Source: Caenispirillum salinarum_A | GTDB taxonomy: Bacteria > Pseudomonadota > Alphaproteobacteria > Rhodospirillales > Rhodospirillaceae | DNA length: 64,000 nt | Reading direction: 5' to 3' | Assembly: GCF_044803115.1 (NCBI RefSeq) | Contig: NZ_CP085224.1 | Location: 806,001 to 870,000, forward strand | Shown here: positions 1-9,517 of the stretch, one piece after another | Layout: the number at the start of each line of letters is the position of its first letter | How positions within the stretch are numbered: position 1 is the stretch's first letter | Made by a program: the position numbers and the translations under genes | Notes under the pieces: generated by a model | What the model was told of the DNA's origin: nothing | What the model saw: the letters and a program-made list of their open reading frames with translations, nothing else | Databases searched by the model: none

Positions 1-48
1 GATTCCCTGTAGATTTCCAGCCTCCACACGAGGAAAAGAGTAAGCGCC

Positions 49-1989
49 ATGGTCGCCATTTCCCTGCCCGACGGCAGTGTCCGCAATTACGATGGTCCGG
101 TCACGGGTCTGCAGGTCGCCGAGGACATCGGCCCCGGCCTCGCCAAGGCCGCGCTGGCCTGCAAGGTCGACGGAGCCCTGTGGGACCTCACCCGTCCCAT
201 CGAGCGCGACGCGGCGCTGGCCATCGTCACCGCCAAGGACCCGGAAGGGCTGGACCTGATCCGCCACGACGCCGCTCACGTCATGGCGGAAGCGGTGCAG
301 GAGCTGTATCCCAACACGCAGGTGACCATCGGGCCGGCGATCGAGAACGGCTACTATTACGACTTCGCCCGCGACGAACCCTTCACGCCCGACGATCTGG
401 AAAAGATCGAGAAGCGCATGCAGGAGATCGTCGCCCGCGACGAGAAGATCGTGCGCGAGGTGTGGGACCGCGACGACGCCATCGCCTATTTCGATAACCT
501 GGGCGAGCACTACAAGGCCGAGATCATCCGCGACCTGCCCGAGGGCGAGGAGGTCACCGTCTACCGCCAGGGCAACTGGCTCGACCTCTGCCGCGGGCCG
601 CACCTGCCGTCCACCGGCAAGCTGCCCAAGGCCTTCAAGGTCATGAAGCTGGCCGGCGCCTACTGGCGCGGCGATGCCCGCAACGAGATGCTCCAGCGCA
701 TCTACGGCACCGCCTGGGCCAACGACAAGCAGCTCAAAGAATACCTGACCATGCTGGAGGAGGCGGAAAAGCGCGACCACCGCCGCCTCGGCCGCGAACT
801 GGACCTGTTCCACATGCAGGAAGAGGCGCAAGGCTCGGTGTTCTGGCATCCGGCCGGCTGGACGCTCTACCGCAAGCTTCAGCAGTACATGCGCGACCGG
901 CTGGAGACGGCCGGCTACGTGGAGGTCAACACGCCGCAGCTGGTCGACCGCGTGCTGTGGGAGCGCTCAGGCCACTGGGACAAGTTCCGCGAGAACATGT
1001 TCACGGCCCAGACCGAGGACGAGCGCACGCTGGCCATCAAACCCATGAACTGTCCGTGCCACGTGCAGATCTTCAACCAGGGCATCAAGTCCTACCGCGA
1101 CCTGCCGCTGCGCATGGCCGAGTTCGGCGCGTGCAGCCGCTACGAGCCCTCGGGCGCGCTGCACGGGCTGATGCGCGTGCGCGCCTTCACCCAGGACGAC
1201 GCGCACATCTTCTGCACGGAAGACCAGATCACCTCGGAGACGCAGGCGTTCTGTACGCTCTTGCAGGAGGTCTACGCCGACCTGGGATTCACCGACGTGC
1301 GCGTGAAGTTCTCCGACCGGCCCGAGGTGCGCGCCGGCTCGGACGAAACCTGGGACAAGGCCGAATCGGCGCTCAAGGAAGCGACCGAGGCCGCCGGCCT
1401 GGAGTGGACGCTCAACCCCGGCGAGGGCGCCTTCTACGGCCCGAAGCTGGAGTTCGTGCTGCGCGACGCCATCGGCCGCGACTGGCAATGCGGCACGCTG
1501 CAGGTGGACTTCGTGCTGCCCGAGCGCCTGGATGCCGAGTACGTGGGCGAGGACGGCGGCCGCCACCGGCCGGTGATGCTCCACCGCGCCATCCTGGGCA
1601 GCTTCGAGCGGTTCATCGGCATTCTCATCGAAAACTACGCCGGCAAGTTCCCGCTGTGGCTGGCGCCGACCCAGGCCGTCATCGCCACCATCACGCAGGA
1701 CGGCGACGACTACGCCCGCCAGGTGCTCCACACCCTGAAAAGCGCCGGTTTCCGGGCGGAACTGGACCTGCGGAACGAAAAGATCAACTACAAGGTCCGC
1801 GAGCACAGCTTGCGCAAGGTGCCCTTCATCATCGCCATCGGCAAACGCGAGGCCGAGGAAGGCACCGTGGCCGTGCGCCGGCTGGGCTCGAAGGGGCAGG
1901 AAGTCCTTGCGCTGAAGGACTTCGTTGCTACACTGAGTGCCGAAGCGGCGATGCCGGGCCGGCCGGCGTTGCAGCCGGCGGCCGAGTAG
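49..1989 (+). CDS. thrS: Threonyl-tRNA synthetase
   Basis: Charges tRNA-Thr with threonine in the cytosol. The 646-residue length is normal for the family. An N-terminal TGS domain covers about residues 1-60. The editing domain shows an HDAAH motif near residue 75 and the CRGPH motif near 182. The class II catalytic core carries the zinc-ligand region MNCPCHVQIF and the motif-2 region around FGACSRYEPSGALHGLMRVR. An anticodon-binding domain follows from about residue 540. A purine-rich GAGGAAAAG sits upstream of the ATG at 49. infC follows, the classical thrS-infC order, although rpmI and rplT are not next in line here. Confidence 0.98.
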   Translation: MVAISLPDGSVRNYDGPVTGLQVAEDIGPGLAKAALACKVDGALWDLTRPIERDAALAIVTAKDPEGLDLIRHDAAHVMAEAVQELYPNTQVTIGPAIENGYYYDFARDEPFTPDDLEKIEKRMQEIVARDEKIVREVWDRDDAIAYFDNLGEHYKAEIIRDLPEGEEVTVYRQGNWLDLCRGPHLPSTGKLPKAFKVMKLAGAYWRGDARNEMLQRIYGTAWANDKQLKEYLTMLEEAEKRDHRRLGRELDLFHMQEEAQGSVFWHPAGWTLYRKLQQYMRDRLETAGYVEVNTPQLVDRVLWERSGHWDKFRENMFTAQTEDERTLAIKPMNCPCHVQIFNQGIKSYRDLPLRMAEFGACSRYEPSGALHGLMRVRAFTQDDAHIFCTEDQITSETQAFCTLLQEVYADLGFTDVRVKFSDRPEVRAGSDETWDKAESALKEATEAAGLEWTLNPGEGAFYGPKLEFVLRDAIGRDWQCGTLQVDFVLPERLDAEYVGEDGGRHRPVMLHRAILGSFERFIGILIENYAGKFPLWLAPTQAVIATITQDGDDYARQVLHTLKSAGFRAELDLRNEKINYKVREHSLRKVPFIIAIGKREAEEGTVAVRRLGSKGQEVLALKDFVATLSAEAAMPGRPALQPAAE

Positions 1990-2158
1990 GCCGTTTCATC
2001 CGAACCGGGCACGTGCCCGACCCGACCGCCACGGGCATCCCCGGGCTGGAAACTTTCCGGCCCGCCGGGTGTCCGTCCCGGTTTCCGGGTCGCGGTGGGG
2101 AGCCGCGCACGGCACGCGCCCTTGAGGTTTTTTGATTAGAGACACGGGAGACTGTTTC

Positions 2159-2695
2159 ATAGCTAGACCGCCGATGATGGCGCCGCCGTCCAAGGAAGGA
2201 CCGCGCGTCAACGATGCGATCAACGTGCAGCAAGTCCGCCTGATCGACGCCGATGGCGAACAGGTGGGCGTCGTGCATATCCGCGAGGCGCTGGAGATGG
2301 CAGAGGAAGCGGGGATGGACCTCGTGGAAATCTCGCCCAACGCCGATCCGCCCGTCTGCAAGATTCTGGACTACGGCAAGTTCAAGTTCGAGTCCCAGAA
2401 AAAGAAGGCGGAAGCGCGGAAGAAGCAGAAGGTCGTCGAGGTCAAGGAGGTCAAGCTCCGGCCCAACATCGACGAGAACGACTACCAGGTGAAGATGCGC
2501 AACGTGAAGCGGTTCCTGGAAGCGGGCGACAAGGTGAAATGCACCCTGCGCTTCCGTGGTCGCGAAATGGCGCACCAGGACCTGGGCATGAAGGTTCTCA
2601 TGCGGGTGCGCGACGACTTCGAGGAAATGGCGAAGGTCGAGCAGCACCCCAAGATGGAAGGCCGCCAGATGGTCATGGTGATGGCCCCGCGCTGA
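2159..2695 (+). CDS. infC: Translation initiation factor IF-3, probable AUA start
   Basis: IF-3 binds the 30S subunit, promotes subunit dissociation and polices start-codon choice. The protein reads ARPPMMAPPSKEGPRVNDAIN at its N-terminus, followed by the usual N-domain, a Lys-rich linker (around QKKKAEARKKQK) and the C-domain ending VMVMAPR. The start at ATA 2159 is chosen because the family typically begins a few residues before this Arg-Pro-Pro segment and because CGGGAG lies about 6-7 bases upstream. No ATG is placed well: ATG 2174 would trim the N-terminus, and TTG 2132 lacks a good ribosome site. IF-3 genes in other bacteria use rare starts (AUU in E. coli) for autoregulation, so a non-AUG start is plausible. 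Product certain, start likely. Confidence 0.9.
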   Translation: MARPPMMAPPSKEGPRVNDAINVQQVRLIDADGEQVGVVHIREALEMAEEAGMDLVEISPNADPPVCKILDYGKFKFESQKKKAEARKKQKVVEVKEVKLRPNIDENDYQVKMRNVKRFLEAGDKVKCTLRFRGREMAHQDLGMKVLMRVRDDFEEMAKVEQHPKMEGRQMVMVMAPR

Positions 2696-2786
2696 TGCGC
2701 GTGCGGTCGCGCCTGTGGCGGGCGAAAACCGGCGCGTCCTGTGACGTCCGCCGTTGTCCTCCGCCGCGACCCTGGTGCAGTTTTGA

Positions 2787-2816
2787 CGGCCGCCCGACCG
2801 CCGGGCGGCCGTTTCC
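2787..2816 (+). terminator. Intrinsic terminator after infC
   Basis: A perfect 10-bp stem (CGGCCGCCCG pairing with CGGGCGGCCG) is followed directly by TTT. It lies between infC and the CheZ-like gene and would separate their transcripts. Confidence 0.75.
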
Positions 2817-2834
2817 GCTTGTGGACCCCGCACG

Positions 2835-3212
2835 ATGAACCTCCGCCGCACGCCGCCATCCGATAAGGTCGACGCCGCCCTGGTCGCCGCCATCCGTAAC
2901 CTGGAGGCGGCGGTGACCGAGCAGGAGCGCGCCGTCAACCGCATCCTTGGCCTTGCGGAACTGCTGATGGAGCGCAACCCCGACCAGACCACGCTGCTGC
3001 GGCTGGAGGGGATCATGGAGGCCTGCGCCTTCCAGGACCTGACGGGCCAGCGCATCCGCAAGGTCAACCGCTTCCTGCGCCACCTCGCAGACAACAAGGG
3101 CCTCGTGGCCGACGCCCTGACCTCCGGCCAGGCCCGCGACGACGCCCAGGACATGGATAAGCCCAAGGGCCTGACCCAGGAAGAAGTCGACCGCCTGCTG
3201 GGGAACCGTTAA
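2835..3212 (+). CDS. Small CheZ-like protein with CheY-docking tail
   Basis: A 125-residue helical protein. Around residues 59-68 it has ACAFQDLTGQRIRKV, which matches the active-site segment of the CheZ phosphatase: an acidic residue and the catalytic glutamine lie in D-x-x-x-Q spacing. The C-terminus, KGLTQEEVDRLLGNR, resembles the CheY-binding peptides found at the start of FliM and the end of CheZ. Inference: it dephosphorylates, or at least binds, a CheY-type receiver. It is much shorter than enterobacterial CheZ (about 214 residues) and has no chemotaxis genes beside it in this window. It is preceded by the infC terminator, so it probably has its own promoter. Confidence 0.75.
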   Translation: MNLRRTPPSDKVDAALVAAIRNLEAAVTEQERAVNRILGLAELLMERNPDQTTLLRLEGIMEACAFQDLTGQRIRKVNRFLRHLADNKGLVADALTSGQARDDAQDMDKPKGLTQEEVDRLLGNR

Positions 3213-3219
3213 GCCTCGG

Positions 3220-3265
3220 GCGCGTCAGCGCTTCCGCTGATCGGGAACGGGGGGCCCGAACCCTT
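3220..3265. repeat. Three-copy intergenic element, copy 1 (partial)
   Basis: Contains the self-complementary 12-mer GCGCGTCAGCGC (3220-3231) and ends with CCCGAACCCTT (3255-3265). Both signatures recur in the two fuller copies downstream. The GAGAG hairpin seen in the other copies is missing here, because the element begins right at the end of the CheZ-like gene. Confidence 0.65.
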
Positions 3266-3411
3266 CAGTCTTTTGTGAGTTGGGGGCGGTTGGGACGTGG
3301 CGGTCCCATTCCGAGGCAGGCGTCTGGCCGGCGCCCGCTGCCGCTGCCAGGCCCCCCCCTTCTGCCGACCGCCCGCCACCGCCGCAACGGCATCGACGCG
3401 AACGCCCAACC

Positions 3412-3555
3412 GACCGAGAGCGCGAGAGCCCGAGGCTCTCGCAAAGCGGGGTGCGGGGCGGCGGCCCCGCGCGTCAGCGCTCCGGGCGGCCGGTGCGAGA
3501 TGGGGGACCTGGCCCCCGATCCCCCTGATCGGGAAGACCAGCGTCCCGAACCCTT
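3412..3555. repeat. Three-copy intergenic element, copy 2
   Basis: In order: a 9-bp perfect hairpin (arms GCGAGAGCC 3422-3430 and GGCTCTCGC 3434-3442), a second GC-rich hairpin, GCGCGTCAGCGC (3469-3480), a variable stretch, then CCCGAACCCTT (3545-3555). DNA following the end signature (to about 3620) also matches DNA following copy 1 (to about 3320), so a longer duplicated block is present. No convincing gene lies in 3213-3952. Confidence 0.7.
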
Positions 3556-3657
3556 CGGGTTTTTGTGCGTTGGCGCGGTTGATTTGGACGCAGCGGTCCC
3601 TTCGTCACGAGGCCGTCAGGATGGCGGCGCCGGAGGGAGCGGTCGGCGCCGGATGTG

Positions 3658-3679
3658 CATTCCTGCCCTCGCAGGAATG
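3658..3679. repeat. Extragenic palindrome, CATTCC type
   Basis: Perfect 9-bp inverted repeat (CATTCCTGC and GCAGGAATG, 4-base loop). A relative with a compensated base pair occurs at 53934-53954. Just downstream, CAGCGAAAGCTGG (3729-3741) matches the core of the composite palindrome at 30048-30142. Confidence 0.6.
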
Positions 3680-3804
3680 ACGTTTGGTTACTTTTTTGCT
3701 TTCTCTAAATAATAATTATCCGCCATGTCAGCGAAAGCTGGCTTCCACTTCCGCCGCCAGCCATCCTTGCGAGGCCACCGGAGGGCTTGTTCGCCCCCGA
3801 ACTC

Positions 3805-3952
3805 ACCGAGAGCGCGAGAGGCCGTGCCTCTCGCATCGGCCGGAGTTTTGGGCTGCGGCCCCAAGCGCGTCAGCGCCCAAACGAAAACCGGCGGCCGCTT
3901 TTCACAGCGACCACCGGTTTTCTTGGTCTTTCTTGGAGGTTGACCCGAACCC

Positions 3953-3953
<1 letters not shown>
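3805..3953. repeat. Three-copy intergenic element, copy 3
   Basis: Hairpin arms GCGAGAGGC (3814-3822) and GCCTCTCGC (3826-3834) with a 3-base loop, then a GC hairpin, GCGCGTCAGCGC (3865-3876), and CCCGAACCCT (3944-3953) abutting the stop codon of mcd. Compared with copy 2, one stem position has swapped C-G for G-C, so pairing is preserved. Confidence 0.7.
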
Positions 3954-5614
<1,661 letters not shown>

Positions 5615-5708
5615 GGATCTTCTCGCATGGCAGGGGAAGGGACGGTCGGCGTGCCCGCCCGGATGAACGGCCGGGCGCGCCTTGGTACGGTGATGACGCG
5701 GCGGGCGA

Positions 5709-6989
5709 TCAGCCCTCCAGCACGTCCTCGATGGTGCGGCGGCCGGGCACCTTGGCCTGGACCATCACGGCCATGTTGCCGGGTTTATGCTTGTTCTGCA
5801 TCATCTTGGTGTGCGCCTTGGCGATGTCCTCCCACGAGAACACCTCCGACATGCACGGGTCGATGCGGCGCTCGATCACCAGGCGGTTGGCCTGGGCGGC
5901 CTGCTTCAGGTGGGCGAAGTGGCTGCCCTGGATACGCTTCTGGCGCATCCACACGAAGCGGGCATCGAAGGTGAGATTGAAGCCCGTGGTGCCGGCGCAG
6001 AACACCACCATGCCGCCGCGCTTGACCACGTTGCAGGAGACCGGGAAGGTCATCTCGCCGGGGTGCTCGAACACGATGTCGACGTCGTTGCCCTTGCCGG
6101 TGATCTCCCAGATCGCCTTGCCGAACTTGCGGGTCTCCTTCATGTACTCCTTGAAGCCCTCGCCGTTCACGGTCGGCAGCTGGCCCCAGCAGTTGAAGTC
6201 CTTGCGGTTCAGCACGGCCTTGGCGCCCAGGCTCATGACGAAGTCGCGCTTGCTCTCATCGGAGATCACGCCGATGGCGTTGGCGCCGGCGGTGGCGCAC
6301 AGCTGGATCGCCATGGAGCCCAGGCCGCCCGAGGCACCCCAGATCAGCACGTTGTGGCCGGGACGCAGTACGTGCGGACGGTGGCCGAACAGCATGCGGT
6401 AGGCGGTGGCGAGCGTCAGCGTGTAGCAGGCGCTTTCTTCCCAGGTCAGGTGCTTGGGGCGCGGCATCAGTTGCTGCGCCTGCACCGTGGTGAACTGGGC
6501 GAAGGAGCCATCCGGCGTCTCGTAGCCCCAGATGCGCTGGGTGGGCGACAGCAGCGGGTCGCCGCCGTTGCACTCCTCGTCGTCGCCGTCGTCCTGGTTG
6601 CAGTGGATGACGACCTCGTCGCCCACCTTCCAGTTCTTCACCTTCGACCCGACGGCCCACACGATGCCCGAGGCGTCGGAGCCCGCGATGTGGTAGTCGG
6701 CGCCATGCACGTCGAACGGGCTGATGGGCTTGCCGAGGCCGGCCCAGACGCCGTTGTAGTTGACGCCGGCGGCCATGACCATGACCAGCACTTCGTGGCT
6801 GTCGGGCTCCACGACATCCACGACTTCCACCTGGAAGGACTCTTCGGGCTCGCCGTGGCGCTCGCGGCGGATGGCCCAGGCGTACATCTGCTTGGGCACG
6901 TGGCCGAGCGGCGGGATCTCGCCGATCTCGTAGAGGTCCTTCTTTTCCTGACCGGCTTTGAGCTCGATCACTTCGGCCGTGCTGGTCAT
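5709..6989 (-). CDS. ccr: Crotonyl-CoA carboxylase/reductase
   Basis: Reductively carboxylates crotonyl-CoA to (2S)-ethylmalonyl-CoA with NADPH and CO2, the committing step of the ethylmalonyl-CoA pathway. The 426-residue protein is a medium-chain reductase. Its N-terminal segment contains EIPPLGHVPKQMYAWAIRRE, the acidic insert CNQDDGDDEECNGGDPLLSP is typical of Ccr, and the nucleotide fold has VLIWGASGGLGSMAIQL. A good GGGGAG ribosome site precedes the ATG at 6989. It is probably co-transcribed with mcd downstream, and divergent from ecm. Confidence 0.96.
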   Translation of the reverse strand: MTSTAEVIELKAGQEKKDLYEIGEIPPLGHVPKQMYAWAIRRERHGEPEESFQVEVVDVVEPDSHEVLVMVMAAGVNYNGVWAGLGKPISPFDVHGADYHIAGSDASGIVWAVGSKVKNWKVGDEVVIHCNQDDGDDEECNGGDPLLSPTQRIWGYETPDGSFAQFTTVQAQQLMPRPKHLTWEESACYTLTLATAYRMLFGHRPHVLRPGHNVLIWGASGGLGSMAIQLCATAGANAIGVISDESKRDFVMSLGAKAVLNRKDFNCWGQLPTVNGEGFKEYMKETRKFGKAIWEITGKGNDVDIVFEHPGEMTFPVSCNVVKRGGMVVFCAGTTGFNLTFDARFVWMRQKRIQGSHFAHLKQAAQANRLVIERRIDPCMSEVFSWEDIAKAHTKMMQNKHKPGNMAVMVQAKVPGRRTIEDVLEG

Positions 6990-7275
6990 TTATACGAACT
7001 CCCCTTTGTCGTGTCCGGGCCGTCCAAGGGACATCGGCAGCGGCGCGGGCCGTACGTCCCAATGTTGCGCTGCACCAGGACGCCAATGTTCGCCGTGGGA
7101 CGTTGGTTGCGGCGGATGGCGTTGACCCATCCTTAGCGTTTTGTCGCTTTCTTCGCAATGCACAAAATGATACTTTCTTGCACAACAGGCCATGACAGGC
7201 GAAACAAAATGACGCCACGGCCAAACCCAGAGTTGAAATTTTGGTGCGCTGTCACCGCTTTCGGAGGAGATCCGC
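6990..7275. promoter_or_regulatory. Divergent ccr / ecm control region
   Basis: This 286-base region between ccr (minus) and ecm (plus) must hold promoters for both directions. Near the ecm side the DNA becomes AT-richer. It carries two copies of TGCACAA (7159-7165 and 7179-7185), 20 bases apart, each preceded by CTTTCTT (7147-7153 and 7173-7179). Two helical turns of spacing on one face suggests a regulator site, but no known regulator motif can be assigned from sequence alone. Confidence 0.5.
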
Positions 7276-9288
7276 ATGACCGAGAAGCCCGCTTCCACCA
7301 CCGCCGAGACGGCGCCCAAGCGTGACAAGCCCTGGCTTTTCCGGACCTATTCGGGTCATTCGTCGGCCGTTGAAAGCAACAAGCTCTACCGAAAGAATCT
7401 TTCCCGCGGCCAGACAGGCCTGTCGGTCGCCTTCGACCTGCCGACCCAGACGGGCTACGACTCCGACCACCCGCTCGCGCGCGGCGAGGTGGGCAAGGTG
7501 GGCGTGCCGGTCTGCCACCTGGGCGACATGGAAACCCTGTTCGACGGCATTCCGCTCGGCCAGATGAACACCTCCATGACCATCAACGCCCCGGCGCCGT
7601 GGCTGCTGTCGCTCTACATCGCCGCCGCGGAACGCCAGGGGGCGGAGCGCAAGAGCCTCCAGGGCACCACGCAGAACGACATTGTAAAAGAGTACCTCTC
7701 GCGCGGCACCTACATCTTCCCGCCGCAGCCGAGCCTCAAGCTGACCAACGACGTGGTGGCGTTCACCTATAAAGAGGTTCCCAAGTGGAACCCCATGAAC
7801 GTGTGCAGCTATCACTTGCAGGAAGCCGGCGCCACGCCCGAGCAGGAACTGGCGTTTGCGCTCGCCACCGCCCAGGCGGTGCTGGACACGGTGCGCGATT
7901 CCGGCCAGGTGCCGGCGGAGGACTTCCCCAAGGTGGTCGGCCGCATCAGCTTCTTCGTCAACGCCGGCATCCGGTTCATCACCGAGATGTGCAAGATGCG
8001 CGCCTTCGTGGACCTGTGGGACGAAATCTGCGTCAACCGCTACGGCGTGGAAGACCCGAAATACCGGCGCTTCCGCTACGGCGTGCAGGTCAACAGCCTG
8101 GGCCTGACCGAGCAGCAGCCGGAAAACAACGTCTACCGCATTCTGGTGGAGATGCTGGCGGTCACGCTGTCCAAGAAGGCCCGCGCCCGCGCCGTGCAGC
8201 TTCCCGCCTGGAACGAGGCGCTCGGCCTGCCGCGCCCGTGGGACCAGCAGTGGTCGCTGCGCCTCCAGCAGATCGTCGCCTATGAAACCGACCTGCTGGA
8301 ATACGGCGACCTGTTCGACGGCTCCGCCGTGGTCGACGCCAAGGTGGAGGCGCTGAAGGAACAGGCGCGCGAGGAACTGGCCCGCATCGACGCCATGGGC
8401 GGCGCCATCTCCGCCGTCGAGTCCAGCTACATGAAGCAGCGGCTGGTGGAGTCCAACACCAGGCGCCTGAAGGCCATTGAGTCCGGTGACATGACGGTGG
8501 TGGGCGTCAACGCCTTCCAGGAAGCCGAGCCCAGCCCGCTGACCACCGGCGAAGGCTCCATCATGACCGTGGACGAAAGCTTCGAGAAGGCGCAGATCGA
8601 GGCCCTGAACGGCTGGCGCGCCAACCGCGACCAGGCCGCCGCCGACAAGGCCCTGGCCGACCTCGCGTCCGCCGCCAAGGAAGACCGCAACATCATGGAG
8701 CCCTCCATCGCCTGCGCCCACGCCGGCGTCACCACCGGCGAATGGTCGCAGACGTTGCGCGAAATCTTCGGCGAATACCGCGCCCCCACGGGCGTCGGCC
8801 GGGCCGCGGGTGCCGCCAAGGAAAGCGGCATGGTCAAGGTGCGCGAGCGCGTCGACCAGGTCTCGGAACGCCTGGGCCGCCGGGTGAAGATCCTCGTCGG
8901 CAAGCCGGGCCTGGACGGGCACTCCAACGGCGCCGAACAGGTCGCCGTCCGCGCCCGCGACGCCGGCATGGAGGTGGTCTATGAAGGCATCCGCCTGACG
9001 CCGGCGCAGATCGTCAACGCCGCGCTGGAGGAGGGCGTGCATGTGGTCGGCCTGTCCATCCTCTCGGGCAGCCACGTGACGCTGGTGACGGACGTGATGG
9101 ACCGCATGCGCGCGGCGGGCTTAAGTGATATCCCGGTCATCGTCGGCGGCATCATCCCGCACGAGGACGAACAAACGCTGAAAGCCGCCGGCGTGGCCCG
9201 CGTCTACACGCCCAAGGACTACGACCTGACCCAGATCGTCGGCGACATCATCGAACTGGTCGACGGCGAGACACAGGAAGCCGCTTAA
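7276..9288 (+). CDS. ecm: Ethylmalonyl-CoA mutase (B12-dependent)
   Basis: Coenzyme-B12 enzyme converting ethylmalonyl-CoA to methylsuccinyl-CoA. It has 670 residues. The N-terminal substrate barrel contains RGQTGLSVAFDLPTQTGYDSD and GQMNTSMTINAPAPW. The C-terminal cobalamin domain (about residues 535-660) contains the base-off motif GLDGHSNGAEQ (Asp-x-His-x-x-Gly), then GLSILSGSH and IVGGIIP. GGAGGAG precedes the ATG at 7276. The neighbourhood of ccr and mcd favours the ethylmalonyl-CoA rather than the methylmalonyl-CoA substrate. The enzyme's cofactor demand fits the B12-controlled metal uptake genes at 15-17 kb. Confidence 0.95.
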   Translation: MTEKPASTTAETAPKRDKPWLFRTYSGHSSAVESNKLYRKNLSRGQTGLSVAFDLPTQTGYDSDHPLARGEVGKVGVPVCHLGDMETLFDGIPLGQMNTSMTINAPAPWLLSLYIAAAERQGAERKSLQGTTQNDIVKEYLSRGTYIFPPQPSLKLTNDVVAFTYKEVPKWNPMNVCSYHLQEAGATPEQELAFALATAQAVLDTVRDSGQVPAEDFPKVVGRISFFVNAGIRFITEMCKMRAFVDLWDEICVNRYGVEDPKYRRFRYGVQVNSLGLTEQQPENNVYRILVEMLAVTLSKKARARAVQLPAWNEALGLPRPWDQQWSLRLQQIVAYETDLLEYGDLFDGSAVVDAKVEALKEQAREELARIDAMGGAISAVESSYMKQRLVESNTRRLKAIESGDMTVVGVNAFQEAEPSPLTTGEGSIMTVDESFEKAQIEALNGWRANRDQAAADKALADLASAAKEDRNIMEPSIACAHAGVTTGEWSQTLREIFGEYRAPTGVGRAAGAAKESGMVKVRERVDQVSERLGRRVKILVGKPGLDGHSNGAEQVAVRARDAGMEVVYEGIRLTPAQIVNAALEEGVHVVGLSILSGSHVTLVTDVMDRMRAAGLSDIPVIVGGIIPHEDEQTLKAAGVARVYTPKDYDLTQIVGDIIELVDGETQEAA

Positions 9289-9354
9289 GCTTGGTGTAGG
9301 GGATGGCGCTGCCGCGCCGGTGAGGGGCGCCGCCCCTTGTAACTTAGCATGTGC

Positions 9355-9455
9355 CGAATCCGGTATGATACCGGTTGCGGTGGCGGACGAGAGACCGACG
9401 CCCCTCAGGGACACCAAGCCCGTGTGTGAGCCAGGGTCCTCGTCCGCCGTTCCAT
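9355..9455 (+). ncRNA. Candidate IS110 bridge (seek) RNA region
   Basis: Two strong stems lie upstream of the transposase. A small hairpin covers 9360-9374 (CCGGTA, 3-base loop, TACCGG). A 10-bp perfect stem is made by GGCGGACGAG (9382-9391) and CTCGTCCGCC (9439-9448), enclosing an internal loop of 47 bases. IS110-group elements are known to encode a guide RNA in the 5' non-coding part that pairs with target and donor DNA in large loops. The layout here fits that scheme. The exact ends and guide bases are not determined. Confidence 0.5.
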
Positions 9456-9517
9456 CGAACCCGAACAGTCGCTTGGGCCGCTCGAAGCGAAGCCCGCTTG
9501 CGCAAGGATGGGATCGG

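Noticed and set aside
967..1806. 279-residue ORF antisense to thrS
   Set aside because: Mirror of high-GC third-position bias opposite a certain gene; no domain and His/Val-rich composition typical of shadow frames.
9320..9517. N-terminal extension of the IS110 transposase from ATG 9320
   Set aside because: The extension crosses two strong inverted repeats and does not resemble the family; conserved protein starts at 9518.
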